Assembly (NCBI GenBank): GCA_030040995.1
Contig: JASHOS010000192.1
Location: 1 to 36,118 of the forward strand
Direction of reading: 5' to 3'
Length of the DNA: 36,118 nucleotides
Source of the DNA: Terriglobia bacterium
Lineage (GTDB): Bacteria > Acidobacteriota > Terriglobia > UBA7540
Made by a program: the position numbers and the translations under genes. Of the stretch, positions 14,946 through 22,069 are shown piece after piece. Position 1 is the stretch's first letter. Each line of letters opens with the position of its first letter. Under the pieces are notes generated by a model. The model saw only the letters and a program-made list of their open reading frames with translations. It had not been told where the DNA came from and made no database searches.

Positions 14946-15480
14946 ATACGGGGCATGGGCGGCGCGCTGGCGCGTGCCGCTCGGATTTGCATTCGCTGCG
15001 GTTTATGGAATTTTGAGCCAGCCGCGTCCCCGTTTCCTCGCGGTGGGCGGAGTTGTGGCCCTCGCCGGTCTCGCGCTCCGCGCGGTGGCAGCCGGTTACA
15101 TCGCCAAAGGCGAGCGTCTTTCAACCGCCGGCCCCTTCGCACGCTCCCGCAACCCGCTCTACCTGGGGAGCTTCGTTCTGGGCGCTGGCTTTATGATTGC
15201 CAGTGCGTCGTGGATTCTGGCCGCCGCCTTCCCCGTGGTGTTTGCACTGGTTTATTATCCTGTCATGCGGCGAGAGGAACAATTCCTGCGGCAGAAATTT
15301 GGCGTGGAATATGACGATTATGCAAAGATCGTGCCGCTTTTTTTCCCTCGACCCGGCCGCTCTTTCCCGAACCGCGGACGCTTCCGGCGGCAGTTATATC
15401 GCCGGAACCGTGAGTACGAGGCGGCCGCGGGTTATGCGGCGATTATGATTTTTCTCGTCATCAAATTGCTGTTACGATAA
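14935..15480 (+). CDS. Isoprenylcysteine carboxyl methyltransferase / phospholipid methyltransferase-like membrane protein
   Basis: This 181-residue integral membrane protein has about four hydrophobic spans. It carries the hallmark RNPLYLGSFVLGAG followed by RREEQFLRQKFGVEYDDY, as in the PEMT/ICMT superfamily (PF04191) whose members methylate lipids or prenylated groups with SAM. The start ATG 14935 lies within the preceding gene, overlapping 11 bp. A longer frame to 14809 would overlap the heptosyltransferase extensively and has no signal. Linkage to LPS-core genes hints at an envelope lipid substrate; this is inference. Confidence 0.85.
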   Translation: MKDKYGAWAARWRVPLGFAFAAVYGILSQPRPRFLAVGGVVALAGLALRAVAAGYIAKGERLSTAGPFARSRNPLYLGSFVLGAGFMIASASWILAAAFPVVFALVYYPVMRREEQFLRQKFGVEYDDYAKIVPLFFPRPGRSFPNRGRFRRQLYRRNREYEAAAGYAAIMIFLVIKLLLR

Positions 15481-15552
15481 TTATTTACCATAGCTTACCA
15501 ATTGTGTGGGTTAGGTTCACCTTTGAAGAACTTTCGGCGTCTAACCGGTTTC

Positions 15553-16353
15553 ATGCTTTTTCATCAGTTTAGGAGGATTTTCGCTATTCTCTGCGTGGCA
15601 TGCGGCTTGTTGCAAGCGCAGACGCCGGCCTCCGGTCCCCTGCCCTTTGTTCCGGGCGAAACCCTTACCTACAATGTGACGTGGTCAATCTTCCCAGCCG
15701 GACAACTCGTTGCGACGCTTAAGCAATTGCGTGACGGTCCAGGTGACGCTTACGAAATCGACGTCACCGCCCGTTCAAGAGGGTTTGTTTCACTCCTCTT
15801 CAGCCTGGACAACCATTACCAGGCGGTTTTTGATCCCCGCACCCTTTGCTCGCGTGAAATCTATAAGACCATTAACGAAGGGCGGCGCCACAAGAGAACC
15901 CATATCATCTTTGACGGGGCGCGGAAAGTCGCCATTTTGAACGAGGTCGATATGGCCACGCCTGGCCATCCCATCAAGCATGCCGATAATGGCATTCCCG
16001 GATGCGTCGAAGACATTCTTACTTCCTTTTATTATCTTCGGCGCCAACCCATGTATGTGGGAGAGAAAATCAGCCTTCCGGTAAACGATGGCTCCAAAAC
16101 TCAAGAAGTCGTCGTGGACGTGCAGCAGCGGCAGCGTCTGCAGACGCCTATGGGACCGCGCTACGCGTTGCGAGTTGAGCCGAGGGCCTTCGGTGATCTT
16201 TATAAGAAAAAGGGCAGGTTGCTAATCTGGTTTAGCGACGATAAGCAGCGGCTTCCCTTGCGAATCAAGGCAATGATGCTGATCGGAGCTATAACTGGGA
16301 ATCTCGCTTCGGTAACGTCAGCGCCCCCGCCGAGTTCTCCCCCCTCCTCCTGA
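15553..16353 (+). CDS. Secreted DUF3108 protein
   Basis: This 266-residue protein has a signal peptide (RRIFAILCVACGLLQAQT) and then the DUF3108 pattern: FVPGETLTYNVTWSIFPAG, ARSRGFVSLLFSLDNHYQAVFD, and GCVEDILTSFYYLRRQPM. It ends with ADP-free beta-strand-rich segments (RLLIWFSDDKQRLPLRIKA) and a Pro/Ser tail. Members are periplasmic or outer-membrane-associated beta-rich proteins without a defined reaction. ATG 15553 is chosen because it places the signal sequence at the N-terminus; an in-frame TTG at 15502 adds 17 residues before it. It follows the LPS-core genes, consistent with an envelope role. Confidence 0.85.
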   Translation: MLFHQFRRIFAILCVACGLLQAQTPASGPLPFVPGETLTYNVTWSIFPAGQLVATLKQLRDGPGDAYEIDVTARSRGFVSLLFSLDNHYQAVFDPRTLCSREIYKTINEGRRHKRTHIIFDGARKVAILNEVDMATPGHPIKHADNGIPGCVEDILTSFYYLRRQPMYVGEKISLPVNDGSKTQEVVVDVQQRQRLQTPMGPRYALRVEPRAFGDLYKKKGRLLIWFSDDKQRLPLRIKAMMLIGAITGNLASVTSAPPPSSPPSS

Positions 16354-16848
16354 TCGGAGCAAAAACCATCGGCCAGCGAGGCTGCGCCGCATAGCAGTTA
16401 GGTTACTTGGTGCTCTGCCCGGAACTTGGAGCCGTACCCAGCGATAGCTCCTGCCGCCCGCAAGCCCCCAAGCAAAAGCTCGTTACAGGCGGCAGAAACT
16501 TTCGCAACCAACTAGGAGAAAGTGCCTGCTGCGACCACCTGGAGGGGAGTGTTCAGCTTGCTTTATTTCTCCTGGGCGCAAAATTACATCGAACGCACAC
16601 GCGGGTCAATGGGCGGTGGGTGACGATTTCATGATTGTCCTATGATCTCTTAGCACCCTTTCGCCTCAGCTACATACGGGAACATATGATCGCCACGAAG
16701 CTATGAAAAGAACCTCTGAGCCCCCTCGGCGGAGCGTGGACCGTGGCCGGCGCTTTCTCCATCCGGCGCGGGCCAGTCCTGCGCCCGCCCAAGAGCCACT
16801 GCGCGCAGGCCGGTGAGGGGGGCTGGGCGAACTCTCCAGGACACGTAC
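16354..16848. other. Gene-free stretch
   Basis: Several short frames exist but none has a ribosome binding site or family features. No hairpin followed by a T-run marks a terminator for the preceding gene. Nothing else was recognised. Confidence 0.4.
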
Positions 16849-17097
16849 TTAAGTCGTCCGCGGTGTAGCGCCGTCCCGCCGGAAGTTATGAATCGCGTAC
16901 TGGAGGGTTCCGCATTCGGGCACTCCGAGGCCCAAGGCCATAAATTCAGCCTCCTCAATGAAACAGGCCATAAACTGCACAAGTATCTTTCTGGCCAGTC
17001 TCGATGGCAACTCGGCGAACCTCTCTCGCGCTAGCTGGTCAAACGCGTTCTTCTGGTCAGAACTCCACATTATGGCCGTTTGTTCCCTCTTCTCCAT
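16849..17097 (-). CDS. Small hypothetical protein
   Basis: This 82-residue frame begins MEKREQTAIMWSSDQKNAFD and contains an amphipathic helix-rich stretch (RLARKILVQFMACFIEEAEF). I recognise no family. The start is well supported: TCCCTCCT at 17101-17108 reads AGGAGGGA on the coding strand, three to five bases before ATG 17097. Upstream on the coding strand is an imperfect palindrome (AAGGT-N4-ACCTT, 17141-17154) that could be an operator. It stands alone between the DUF3108 gene and a mobile zone. Confidence 0.5.
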   Translation of the reverse strand: MEKREQTAIMWSSDQKNAFDQLARERFAELPSRLARKILVQFMACFIEEAEFMALGLGVPECGTLQYAIHNFRRDGATPRTT

Positions 17098-17524
17098 TTC
17101 TCCCTCCTGGCTATACGTTAGTAGAAATACATCCAAATCTAAGGTATTAACCTTATTGACATAAAACTAGTGACTGCTTAGCATTTGTTTAGCGGACTAA
17201 TTGCCGCTGTGCGAGCATGAGGGCGCTGGAGCGGGCGAAGCCCGTGGCTCTACCTCCAATTCATCGGGTTTTCCGGCTCCGGCGCCCAGCTCGCCCCAGG
17301 GCAACAGTCTAGCTTTCCCGCCAACACAATCGTGACCTGATCGACGCCTCACCTCGGATGGCTCACAGTGCTGGTTTCCCGCATCGCACCGCGGCTGGTG
17401 GAAAATCCACTCGTCTGTCACGCGGCACTACACACGCCGATCGGAAGATAGTAATGTAATGTCTTAGTTTTGGTCTCGCCCGCTTTGTAGCGCCGACTTT
17501 TAGATCGGCATTTGGCTAGATGCT
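17098..17524. other. Intergenic stretch with short palindromes
   Basis: The region carries a small palindrome CGGGC-GAA-GCCCG (17232-17244 area) and GCCGA-N8-TCGGC at 17492-17509, just outside the 147-bp element. No gene is supported. Confidence 0.4.
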
Positions 17525-17671
17525 GGGCTGAACAGGTTGCGGAAAAACGGCTTTTCGGAGCCAAAATCGGCTGAAAATGGCGATCTCTTAAACGGAGAAT
17601 CAATAACTTATAAACCTTGACGAGCGTCATTTGGAGCTCTCAGGGGAGTTTTTCCGCAGCCTGTGAAGCCC
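17525..17671. mobile_element. 147-bp MITE-like element, copy A
   Basis: The element begins GGGCTGAACAGGTTGCGG and ends in its imperfect complement CCGCAGCCTGTGAAGCCC, giving terminal inverted repeats of about 24 bp with three mismatches. It has no coding capacity. A second copy of identical length lies at 31257-31403 with about 14 differences. The equal length and preserved ends indicate a non-autonomous transposable or REP-derived unit. Confidence 0.75.
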
Positions 17672-17718
17672 GGCCTACGAGACCAAAGCTGAGCAATTAC
17701 CTACCAATTTGTGAAAGC

Positions 17719-17748
17719 TTGCGCGAACTTGGGCAGCTTCCTTATACT
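17719..17748 (+). promoter_or_regulatory. Probable promoter of tRNA-Ile
   Basis: TTGCGC at 17719-17724 and TATACT at 17743-17748 are separated by 18 bp, about 55 bases ahead of the mature tRNA. The -10 differs from consensus at one position. There is no other gene between. Confidence 0.45.
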
Positions 17749-17805
17749 AGCAAAATCCCGCGTGAACTGCGTGAAGCAATGGGCAGCGTTGCGCGTGTTA
17801 CGTCC

Positions 17806-17882
17806 GGGCCTGTAGCTCAGGTGGCTAGAGCGCACCCCTGATAAGGGTGAGGTCGGTAGTTCAACTCTACCCAGGCCCACCA
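17806..17882 (+). tRNA. tRNA-Ile (anticodon GAT)
   Basis: The 77-nt sequence folds as a full cloverleaf: acceptor GGGCCTG pairs with CAGGCCC, the D arm is GCTC/GAGC, the anticodon arm is CACCC-CTGATAA-GGGTG with GAT as anticodon, and the T arm is GGTAG-TTCAACT-CTACC. The CCA end is encoded (17880-17882). Its 3' part is duplicated at 18743-18790, so it has served as an integration target while remaining intact. Confidence 0.97.
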
Positions 17883-17887
17883 ATCAA
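17840..17887 (+). repeat. Attachment-site repeat (tRNA-proximal)
   Basis: This 48-bp segment, from the anticodon through the CCA end plus five bases, is repeated exactly at 18743-18790. It is the left boundary of an integrated element targeted to the tRNA 3' end. Confidence 0.85.
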
Positions 17888-18080
17888 TTCAGCGATTTAG
17901 CGGATACCTCATTTGGGGCCATCCCGATTTGGTTCACGTTTTGGTTCACACCCTGCGGAAAATGCGCCCGATTCTCCATGCCGGTAGGATCAGCTTGGCA
18001 GCAAGCCGAATATGCGAGTGGTGTTCGAGCATCTTCCGAGAGACATGGCCCGCAATCGCCATGATGGTTATGCTGCAATT
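17884..18080 (-). pseudogene. C-terminal remnant of a tyrosine recombinase (integrase)
   Basis: Read from 18080 downward, the minus strand encodes ITIMAIAGHVSRKMLEHHSH followed by IRLAAK, which is the box II end of phage-type tyrosine integrases (usually GHVS.KML.HYSHIR.EAKR). The nucleophilic Tyr position holds His here. A frameshift follows, and the tail continues in another frame as ENRAHFPQGVNQNVNQ. The N-terminal and core domains are absent; hicB begins just beyond the truncation. Orientation toward the tRNA is the usual one for an element integrated there. Confidence 0.75.
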
Positions 18081-18097
18081 GTGTTAGGATTGGGCGT

Positions 18098-18343
18098 ATG
18101 GCGAAGGCATATGTCATTACCGCCCATTGGGACTCCGAGGCAGGCGTTTGGGTAGCCGAAAGCGATGACATCCCAGGTCTGGTGGCGGAAGCGGAGTCGC
18201 TGAATGTTTTGAGGGATAAGATTCGCATGCTGGTGCCGGAGCTTCTTGAAGTGAACGGGTGCTTGGAAAGTGGGCAAAAGTCAGCGAGGGTGATTGTCCG
18301 CGCGCACTTCGAAGAAGAGGCTGCGGTTCCTGTGGCGTCCTGA
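18098..18343 (+). CDS. hicB: HicB-like antitoxin (DUF1902)
   Basis: This 81-residue protein has the HicB partial RNase-H-like fold in its DUF1902 form: YVITAHWDSEAGVWVAESDD then IPGLVAEAESLNVLRDKIR. It lacks an added DNA-binding helix-turn-helix at this length. It would bind and neutralise the HicA toxin encoded immediately downstream; the two genes overlap by one base (TGATG). Antitoxin-first order is one of the known hic arrangements. ATG 18098 has only a weak AGGA upstream. Confidence 0.85.
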   Translation: MAKAYVITAHWDSEAGVWVAESDDIPGLVAEAESLNVLRDKIRMLVPELLEVNGCLESGQKSARVIVRAHFEEEAAVPVAS

Positions 18344-18537
18344 TGGCAAGCTACACGCCGAAGCTGAAAGAAGTGCTTCGCGCCAACGGATGCCGCTTTG
18401 AGCGACCCGGGCGCGGCGATCACGAAATCTGGTATAGCCCCATTACGCAACGGTACTTTCCGGTAGACCATAAGATTCTCTCACGCCACACGGCAAATGC
18501 CGTACTAAAGCAAGCTGGCCTCCCGAAACAATTCTGA
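18343..18537 (+). CDS. hicA: HicA-like mRNA interferase toxin
   Basis: This 64-residue protein matches HicA: a dsRNA-binding-like fold with KEVLRANGCRFERPGRGDHE, the catalytic His in GRGDHEIW, and the end TANAVLKQAGLPKQF. HicA toxins cleave mRNA when freed from HicB. The start ATG overlaps the hicB stop, so the longer frame from 18259 is not used. Intact catalytic sequence suggests the pair may still be functional, which would favour retention of this small island. Confidence 0.88.
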   Translation: MASYTPKLKEVLRANGCRFERPGRGDHEIWYSPITQRYFPVDHKILSRHTANAVLKQAGLPKQF

Positions 18538-18572
18538 CCGGACAAGCGACCGCACCAAGAATGGTGCAAGAA

Positions 18573-18598
18573 ATTTGGTTCACATTTTGGTTCACACC
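18573..18598 (-). repeat. Second integrase-tail repeat
   Basis: A 26-bp stretch encoding GVNQNVNQ on the minus strand repeats 17927-17952 with one mismatch. It is the likely scar of a second integrase C-terminus. No further integrase sequence could be recognised around it. Confidence 0.55.
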
Positions 18599-18742
18599 TT
18601 GGTCAAGGTCTGTCGCAATCCGTCGCAAACGGGGAAGGCGGGAAAATCTCGCGGAGGCCTCACGGAAGGCGCACGCATAGCGGTTGATCTCATTTTATGG
18701 CAAAGGTCGTAGCGGTCCGGCTAAAGTGCTCCGTCAATAACC

Positions 18743-18790
18743 GATAAGGGTGAGGTCGGTAGTTCAACTCTACCCAGGCCCACCAATCAA
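18743..18790 (+). repeat. Attachment-site repeat (distal copy of tRNA-Ile 3' end)
   Basis: Exact 48-bp copy of 17840-17887 including the CCA. It lacks the 5' half and anticodon stem, so it is not a tRNA gene. Confidence 0.85.
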
Positions 18791-18799
18791 AAGCTCTCT

Positions 18800-19237
18800 A
18801 TGAACAGAATCTTTTCCTTTCCCTCAAACGCCAGGCCTTACATTGCAGACGCCGCAGTTTTACAGTGTTTCGATCATCGGATGGCTAACGCCATAAGCGA
18901 GCTTCTACGCACACAGGGCATCGAACGGCCAGATACGATCACAGTCGCGGGTGGAGCAAAAGCGCTGGCGTCACCCGGCAATGCGGCCGAGAGAGAATTT
19001 GTGCTTGAACAGGTGCGTCTCTCTATTCGCCTTCACCAGTCGAAACGCGTCTTGCTGGTTGCTCACGCTGACTGCGGTGCGTATGGAGGCCTCGCCCGTT
19101 TCTCCGGCGACCGTGCCGCCGAGCGTAAGTTCCATGAAAGTGAACTTGAGCAGGCCGCGGAACTTGTGGTTGCAGATTTTCCAGATGTTTCAGTCAATGC
19201 GTTCTTTATTGACTTCGACGGCGGGTGGAGGCTTTGA
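18800..19237 (+). CDS. Beta-carbonic-anhydrase-like protein
   Basis: This 145-residue protein keeps the zinc-ligand pattern of beta-carbonic anhydrases: CFDHR (Cys23, Asp25, Arg27) and HADCGAYGG (His88, Cys91). It is shorter than catalytic enzymes of about 200 residues and belongs to a carbonic-anhydrase-like group of uncertain activity. Interconversion of CO2 and bicarbonate is possible but unproven. It begins ten bases after the distal tRNA repeat, so the island end abuts its 5' side and may have removed its promoter. ATG 18800 lacks a good ribosome binding site. Confidence 0.75.
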   Translation: MNRIFSFPSNARPYIADAAVLQCFDHRMANAISELLRTQGIERPDTITVAGGAKALASPGNAAEREFVLEQVRLSIRLHQSKRVLLVAHADCGAYGGLARFSGDRAAERKFHESELEQAAELVVADFPDVSVNAFFIDFDGGWRL

Positions 19238-19319
19238 CGCTGGAAATTCGCACTTCGCGGTTGACTTGTTCGCCTTCAACCTGCAGCAGATTCTCAAGCT
19301 CTTTCAGAAGGAAATAGAT

Positions 19320-19583
19320 TCATTCGTGGCTACCGTTGCGTTTCACCAGCTTATCCACCGTGTCGATCAAGGCGTCGAGCTTGTAGTTGGTTTGCTCGCC
19401 GAGCTCACGAATGCGGCGATCAGTTTCTTAGCCGAGCAGTGGGAGGTTGTGGGCTAAGGACATACTGACGTCCACAAGGTTTCTAAAACGCTCCTCCCTT
19501 TGCTCCCGGAAACGGGCAAAACGTTCGTCCGATTCCTGAATGGCGGATTCGTGTTTGGCCTGCATTTCCAAGATGAGTTGCAT
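19320..19583 (-). pseudogene. Small coiled-coil protein gene with an in-frame stop
   Basis: From ATG 19583 the minus strand encodes MQLILEMQAKHESAIQESDE and continues to residue 51, where a TAA (19428-19430) interrupts. The same frame then goes on with ETDRRIRELGEQTNYKLDAL to a TGA at 19320. The charged heptad-like composition fits a short coiled-coil family I recall from Acidobacteria genomes. A single nonsense change explains the break. Both halves might instead be expressed by readthrough, but nothing supports that. Confidence 0.6.
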
Positions 19584-19745
19584 GGTCTGTTCAATGTCTA
19601 TGCAGGAATCTTACCACGATAGACGCAGGGCACAAATGGGAGGCCCGCAAAGGAAAGCCAACAACTGTTTCTAATTCAGGTCCGATAAGAAAATAGCCGC
19701 AATGCCCCTCTCTCAAGGCACGCTCTTGCCTTTGCGCCTGGGGTT

Positions 19746-19751
19746 TATAAT
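19746..19751 (+). promoter_or_regulatory. Consensus -10 (TATAAT) upstream of the potassium channel gene
   Basis: A perfect TATAAT lies 63 bases before ATG 19814. No good -35 exists at 17 bp (CTCTTG); TTGCCT is closer, at 14 bp. It is a plausible promoter, perhaps activator-dependent. Confidence 0.35.
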
Positions 19752-19813
19752 CCGGGCCAGCCCGAAAAGGTTTGCTATATTAACAAGCGTAACAGCATTC
19801 GGAGACGACCCTG

Positions 19814-21040
19814 ATGCCTGAGGAGAGGCCGGTCCAATGGGGCTCGCTCTCAGACCATTTGGCGCGCTTCAAGCAACTGAGCCGGCAGCTCGGGCGCACG
19901 GTTCGCGCCGGCTATTGGTTCCCGCACATCCCTCTTTCTGTAGCGCTCGCGAGCAGCGGCGTCTTTCTTCTTTGGATCATATTTGAGCTGCAGAAGCGAG
20001 TCCTGCTTGCAGACTTTCCTAAGAACGTCTTTGATTTTCGCCCCTCGAGCATGCCTTACGTCCTCATTGGCGTTGCCATGCTCATTATGTCCATCGGGTT
20101 GCTCTTCCGGTCTCGCTTTGCCTGGATCATTGCCATTGTGCTTACAATATCGACGGTCCTCAGCGCCGCTATCCTGGGACATGAACATCACCAAGTTCTC
20201 ACCTATTACCACGGAATCCTGCTGGTGGCTCTGCTGCTCTCCTACCGCTGGTTCAACCGCAGCAGTCTGGCAGCGGGAACGTTGTTTGCCGTGACCAGCG
20301 CCCTCCTGCTCCTGATCTACGCCGTCTTTGGAAGTCTGTACTTCGGCAATCAATTTTCCCCTCACATTCGAGATCTTGTAACTGCTCTTTACTTTGCGGT
20401 GGTCACGATGGGAACCGTAGGCTATGGCGACATCACTCCCAAGGCGCCCGAAGCGCGGCTATTTGTAATTTCGGTGATCATTCTCGGCGTAGCCGTGTTT
20501 GCAACCTCGGTCACGGCCATCGCCGGGCCAATGATTGCGCGACTGACTGCCCGGAAGGAAAAAAGAATGAAACGCAGCAACCATTTTATTGTGATCGGCG
20601 CGACCCCCCTTGCGTATAACACCTATCGCGAATTCAAGAAGCGCCATCAGACGGTTACCCTGATCATGCCGCACCCACCGGCATCGGGCGAAATTGAAGC
20701 CGCCGACCTCATTGTTGGCGATGCCAACAGCCTTGAAATCTTGCGCGCGGCAGATGCCGATCAAGCCCAGGCGGTCCTGGCCATGCGCGCGGATGATTCC
20801 GACAATGCCTTCATCGTATTAGCGGTCAAAGAGCTCAAAGGCCGGGCTAAAACCGTGGTCGCGATCAGCGACAGCAAGCACCTGGAGCGTGTGAAGCTGG
20901 TGCAGCCGGACATCGTCATTGCGCCCGATGTGCTCGGCGGTGAGTTGCTAGCCATGATGCTGAGCGGCGAGCCCATCACGGGTGATTTTTTGATGGAGCG
21001 GGTCCTCCATTTTGACCGGTCGCCCCGACAGCCATCCTGA
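19814..21040 (+). CDS. kch: Kch-type voltage-gated-like potassium channel with RCK domain
   Basis: This 408-residue inner-membrane channel has the length and order of E. coli Kch: an N-terminal array of hydrophobic segments (about 40-60, 80-98, 101-122, 131-146, 152-178), a pore loop with selectivity filter TVGYGD at 201-206, the inner helix ARLFVISVIILGVAVFATSV, and a cytoplasmic Rossmann RCK domain from about 255 (HFIVIGATPLAYNTYREF, DADQAQAVLAMRADDSDNAF). The segments AAGTLFA, FATSVTAIAGP and DSKHLERVKLVQPDIVIAP align closely with Kch from memory. It would conduct potassium, gated by a ligand on RCK. Kch itself has a weakly charged S4, and the same seems true here. It is monocistronic. Confidence 0.9.
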   Translation: MPEERPVQWGSLSDHLARFKQLSRQLGRTVRAGYWFPHIPLSVALASSGVFLLWIIFELQKRVLLADFPKNVFDFRPSSMPYVLIGVAMLIMSIGLLFRSRFAWIIAIVLTISTVLSAAILGHEHHQVLTYYHGILLVALLLSYRWFNRSSLAAGTLFAVTSALLLLIYAVFGSLYFGNQFSPHIRDLVTALYFAVVTMGTVGYGDITPKAPEARLFVISVIILGVAVFATSVTAIAGPMIARLTARKEKRMKRSNHFIVIGATPLAYNTYREFKKRHQTVTLIMPHPPASGEIEAADLIVGDANSLEILRAADADQAQAVLAMRADDSDNAFIVLAVKELKGRAKTVVAISDSKHLERVKLVQPDIVIAPDVLGGELLAMMLSGEPITGDFLMERVLHFDRSPRQPS

Positions 21041-21212
21041 GGTTTGCCCGGTTAATCTTTCACCTGTGACCCGTCACCTGTCGCAGCAACAGAGTGACGT
21101 AAATTTGTTTGTGTAAAAATGAGAAGGGTATAAGCTGGTTTTCTCAGGACGCGAAGACTTGGGATTCCTTGGATGATCAACTGTCATAAGTCGGAATAGG
21201 ACAACCTTCTCT

Positions 21213-21917
21213 ATGGCGGCGGACGATAGCGATGTTCAGGATAGGATCACCACCTTTTGGAGTACGATCGCGCGATATTATGAGTCAGGCCCAGGCAACG
21301 TGCCTAGCTTGGACAGCGCTGAGTACGCAGCGTGGATTCGAGCGATCGAGAGACTTCTGCCGGCGCCACCGGCTGACGTACTCGACGTAGGAACGGGTAC
21401 GGGTTTCGTGGCTCTTATTGCGAGCCAGTTGGGGCATCGTGCGATTGGTCTCGATCTTTCCACTGCTATGCTTTCCGAGGCTCGTGCGCACGCTGACCGA
21501 CGCGGACTGAAGACTACGTTTCGCATCGGAGACGCAGTGGCGCCCCCGTTTGACGAAGCCAGTTTGGACGCCGTTATGTGTCGTCACCTCCTATGGACAT
21601 TGCGCGAACCAGGGGTTGCACTGGTTAATTGGCGTCGGCTTTTGCGGCCAAGCGGACGTGTTGTGGTAATTGATGGATTCTGCTCCGCACAGGCGAAGCC
21701 GGAGGAAGGTGCTGATTTCTTCGAGCGACATTACACGCCCCGGACACGAGAGGCCCTGCCGGGAATGCGCTGGGAGAGCGTAGAACCAGTGAGCGAGTTA
21801 CTGGCGACAGCGGGATTCTCTGAAGTAACGGTGGGCGATTTGGCTGACGTCCATAGACTGGCAAGAAATCCGCCGTCCGCACAGCCGTGGTACGTGGTAA
21901 CAGGCCGACGAAGCTGA
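21213..21917 (+). CDS. Class I SAM-dependent methyltransferase
   Basis: This 234-residue methyltransferase has motif I ADVLDVGTGTGFVALIA (54-70), acidic motif II IGLDLSTAM, and motif VMCRHLLWTLREPG then WRRLLRPSGRVVVID, as in the Methyltransf_11/UbiE group. The substrate is unknown, and no neighbour hints at one. ATG 21213 has only a weak upstream purine tract. It is unrelated in sequence detail to the methyltransferase at 7458. Confidence 0.83.
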   Translation: MAADDSDVQDRITTFWSTIARYYESGPGNVPSLDSAEYAAWIRAIERLLPAPPADVLDVGTGTGFVALIASQLGHRAIGLDLSTAMLSEARAHADRRGLKTTFRIGDAVAPPFDEASLDAVMCRHLLWTLREPGVALVNWRRLLRPSGRVVVIDGFCSAQAKPEEGADFFERHYTPRTREALPGMRWESVEPVSELLATAGFSEVTVGDLADVHRLARNPPSAQPWYVVTGRRS

Positions 21918-22069
21918 AGGGGGTCCAAGAGACTCAAAGTTCCTAGTGCCTGATTCAAGCCTTAGAATATGGGTTGCCGAACAAGCTCAAGCGGCCCTCG
22001 CCATGCGTGACAGGGAGAAAAGCAAGCCCATCGCTCTGTACGGTTTGTACATTGGACAAAGGAGTTGTA

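Larger units (their letters stand above)
17888..18790. mobile_element. Remnant integrative island at tRNA-Ile carrying hicBA
   Basis: The 903-bp unit runs from the tRNA to the downstream copy of its 3' end. It holds an integrase tail, the hicBA pair and a second integrase-tail repeat (18573-18598). It is too small to be autonomous and is best seen as the residue of one or two successive islands after deletion. Confidence 0.7.

Noticed and set aside
16687-16820. Short plus-strand peptide MKRTSEPPRRSVDRG...
   Set aside because: No ribosome binding site, Pro/Arg-rich composition typical of GC-rich non-coding DNA.
17525-17671. CRISPR repeat
   Set aside because: Only single 147-bp units far apart, with terminal inverted repeats and no spacer array or cas gene.
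17701-17883. Minus-strand frame beginning MVGLGRVELPTSPLSGVRSS
   Set aside because: It is the antisense translation of tRNA-Ile, a well-known spurious annotation, not a gene.
18743-18790. Second tRNA-Ile
   Set aside because: Only the 3' part from the anticodon onward is present; the acceptor 5' strand, D arm and anticodon 5' stem are missing, so it is an attachment-site copy.
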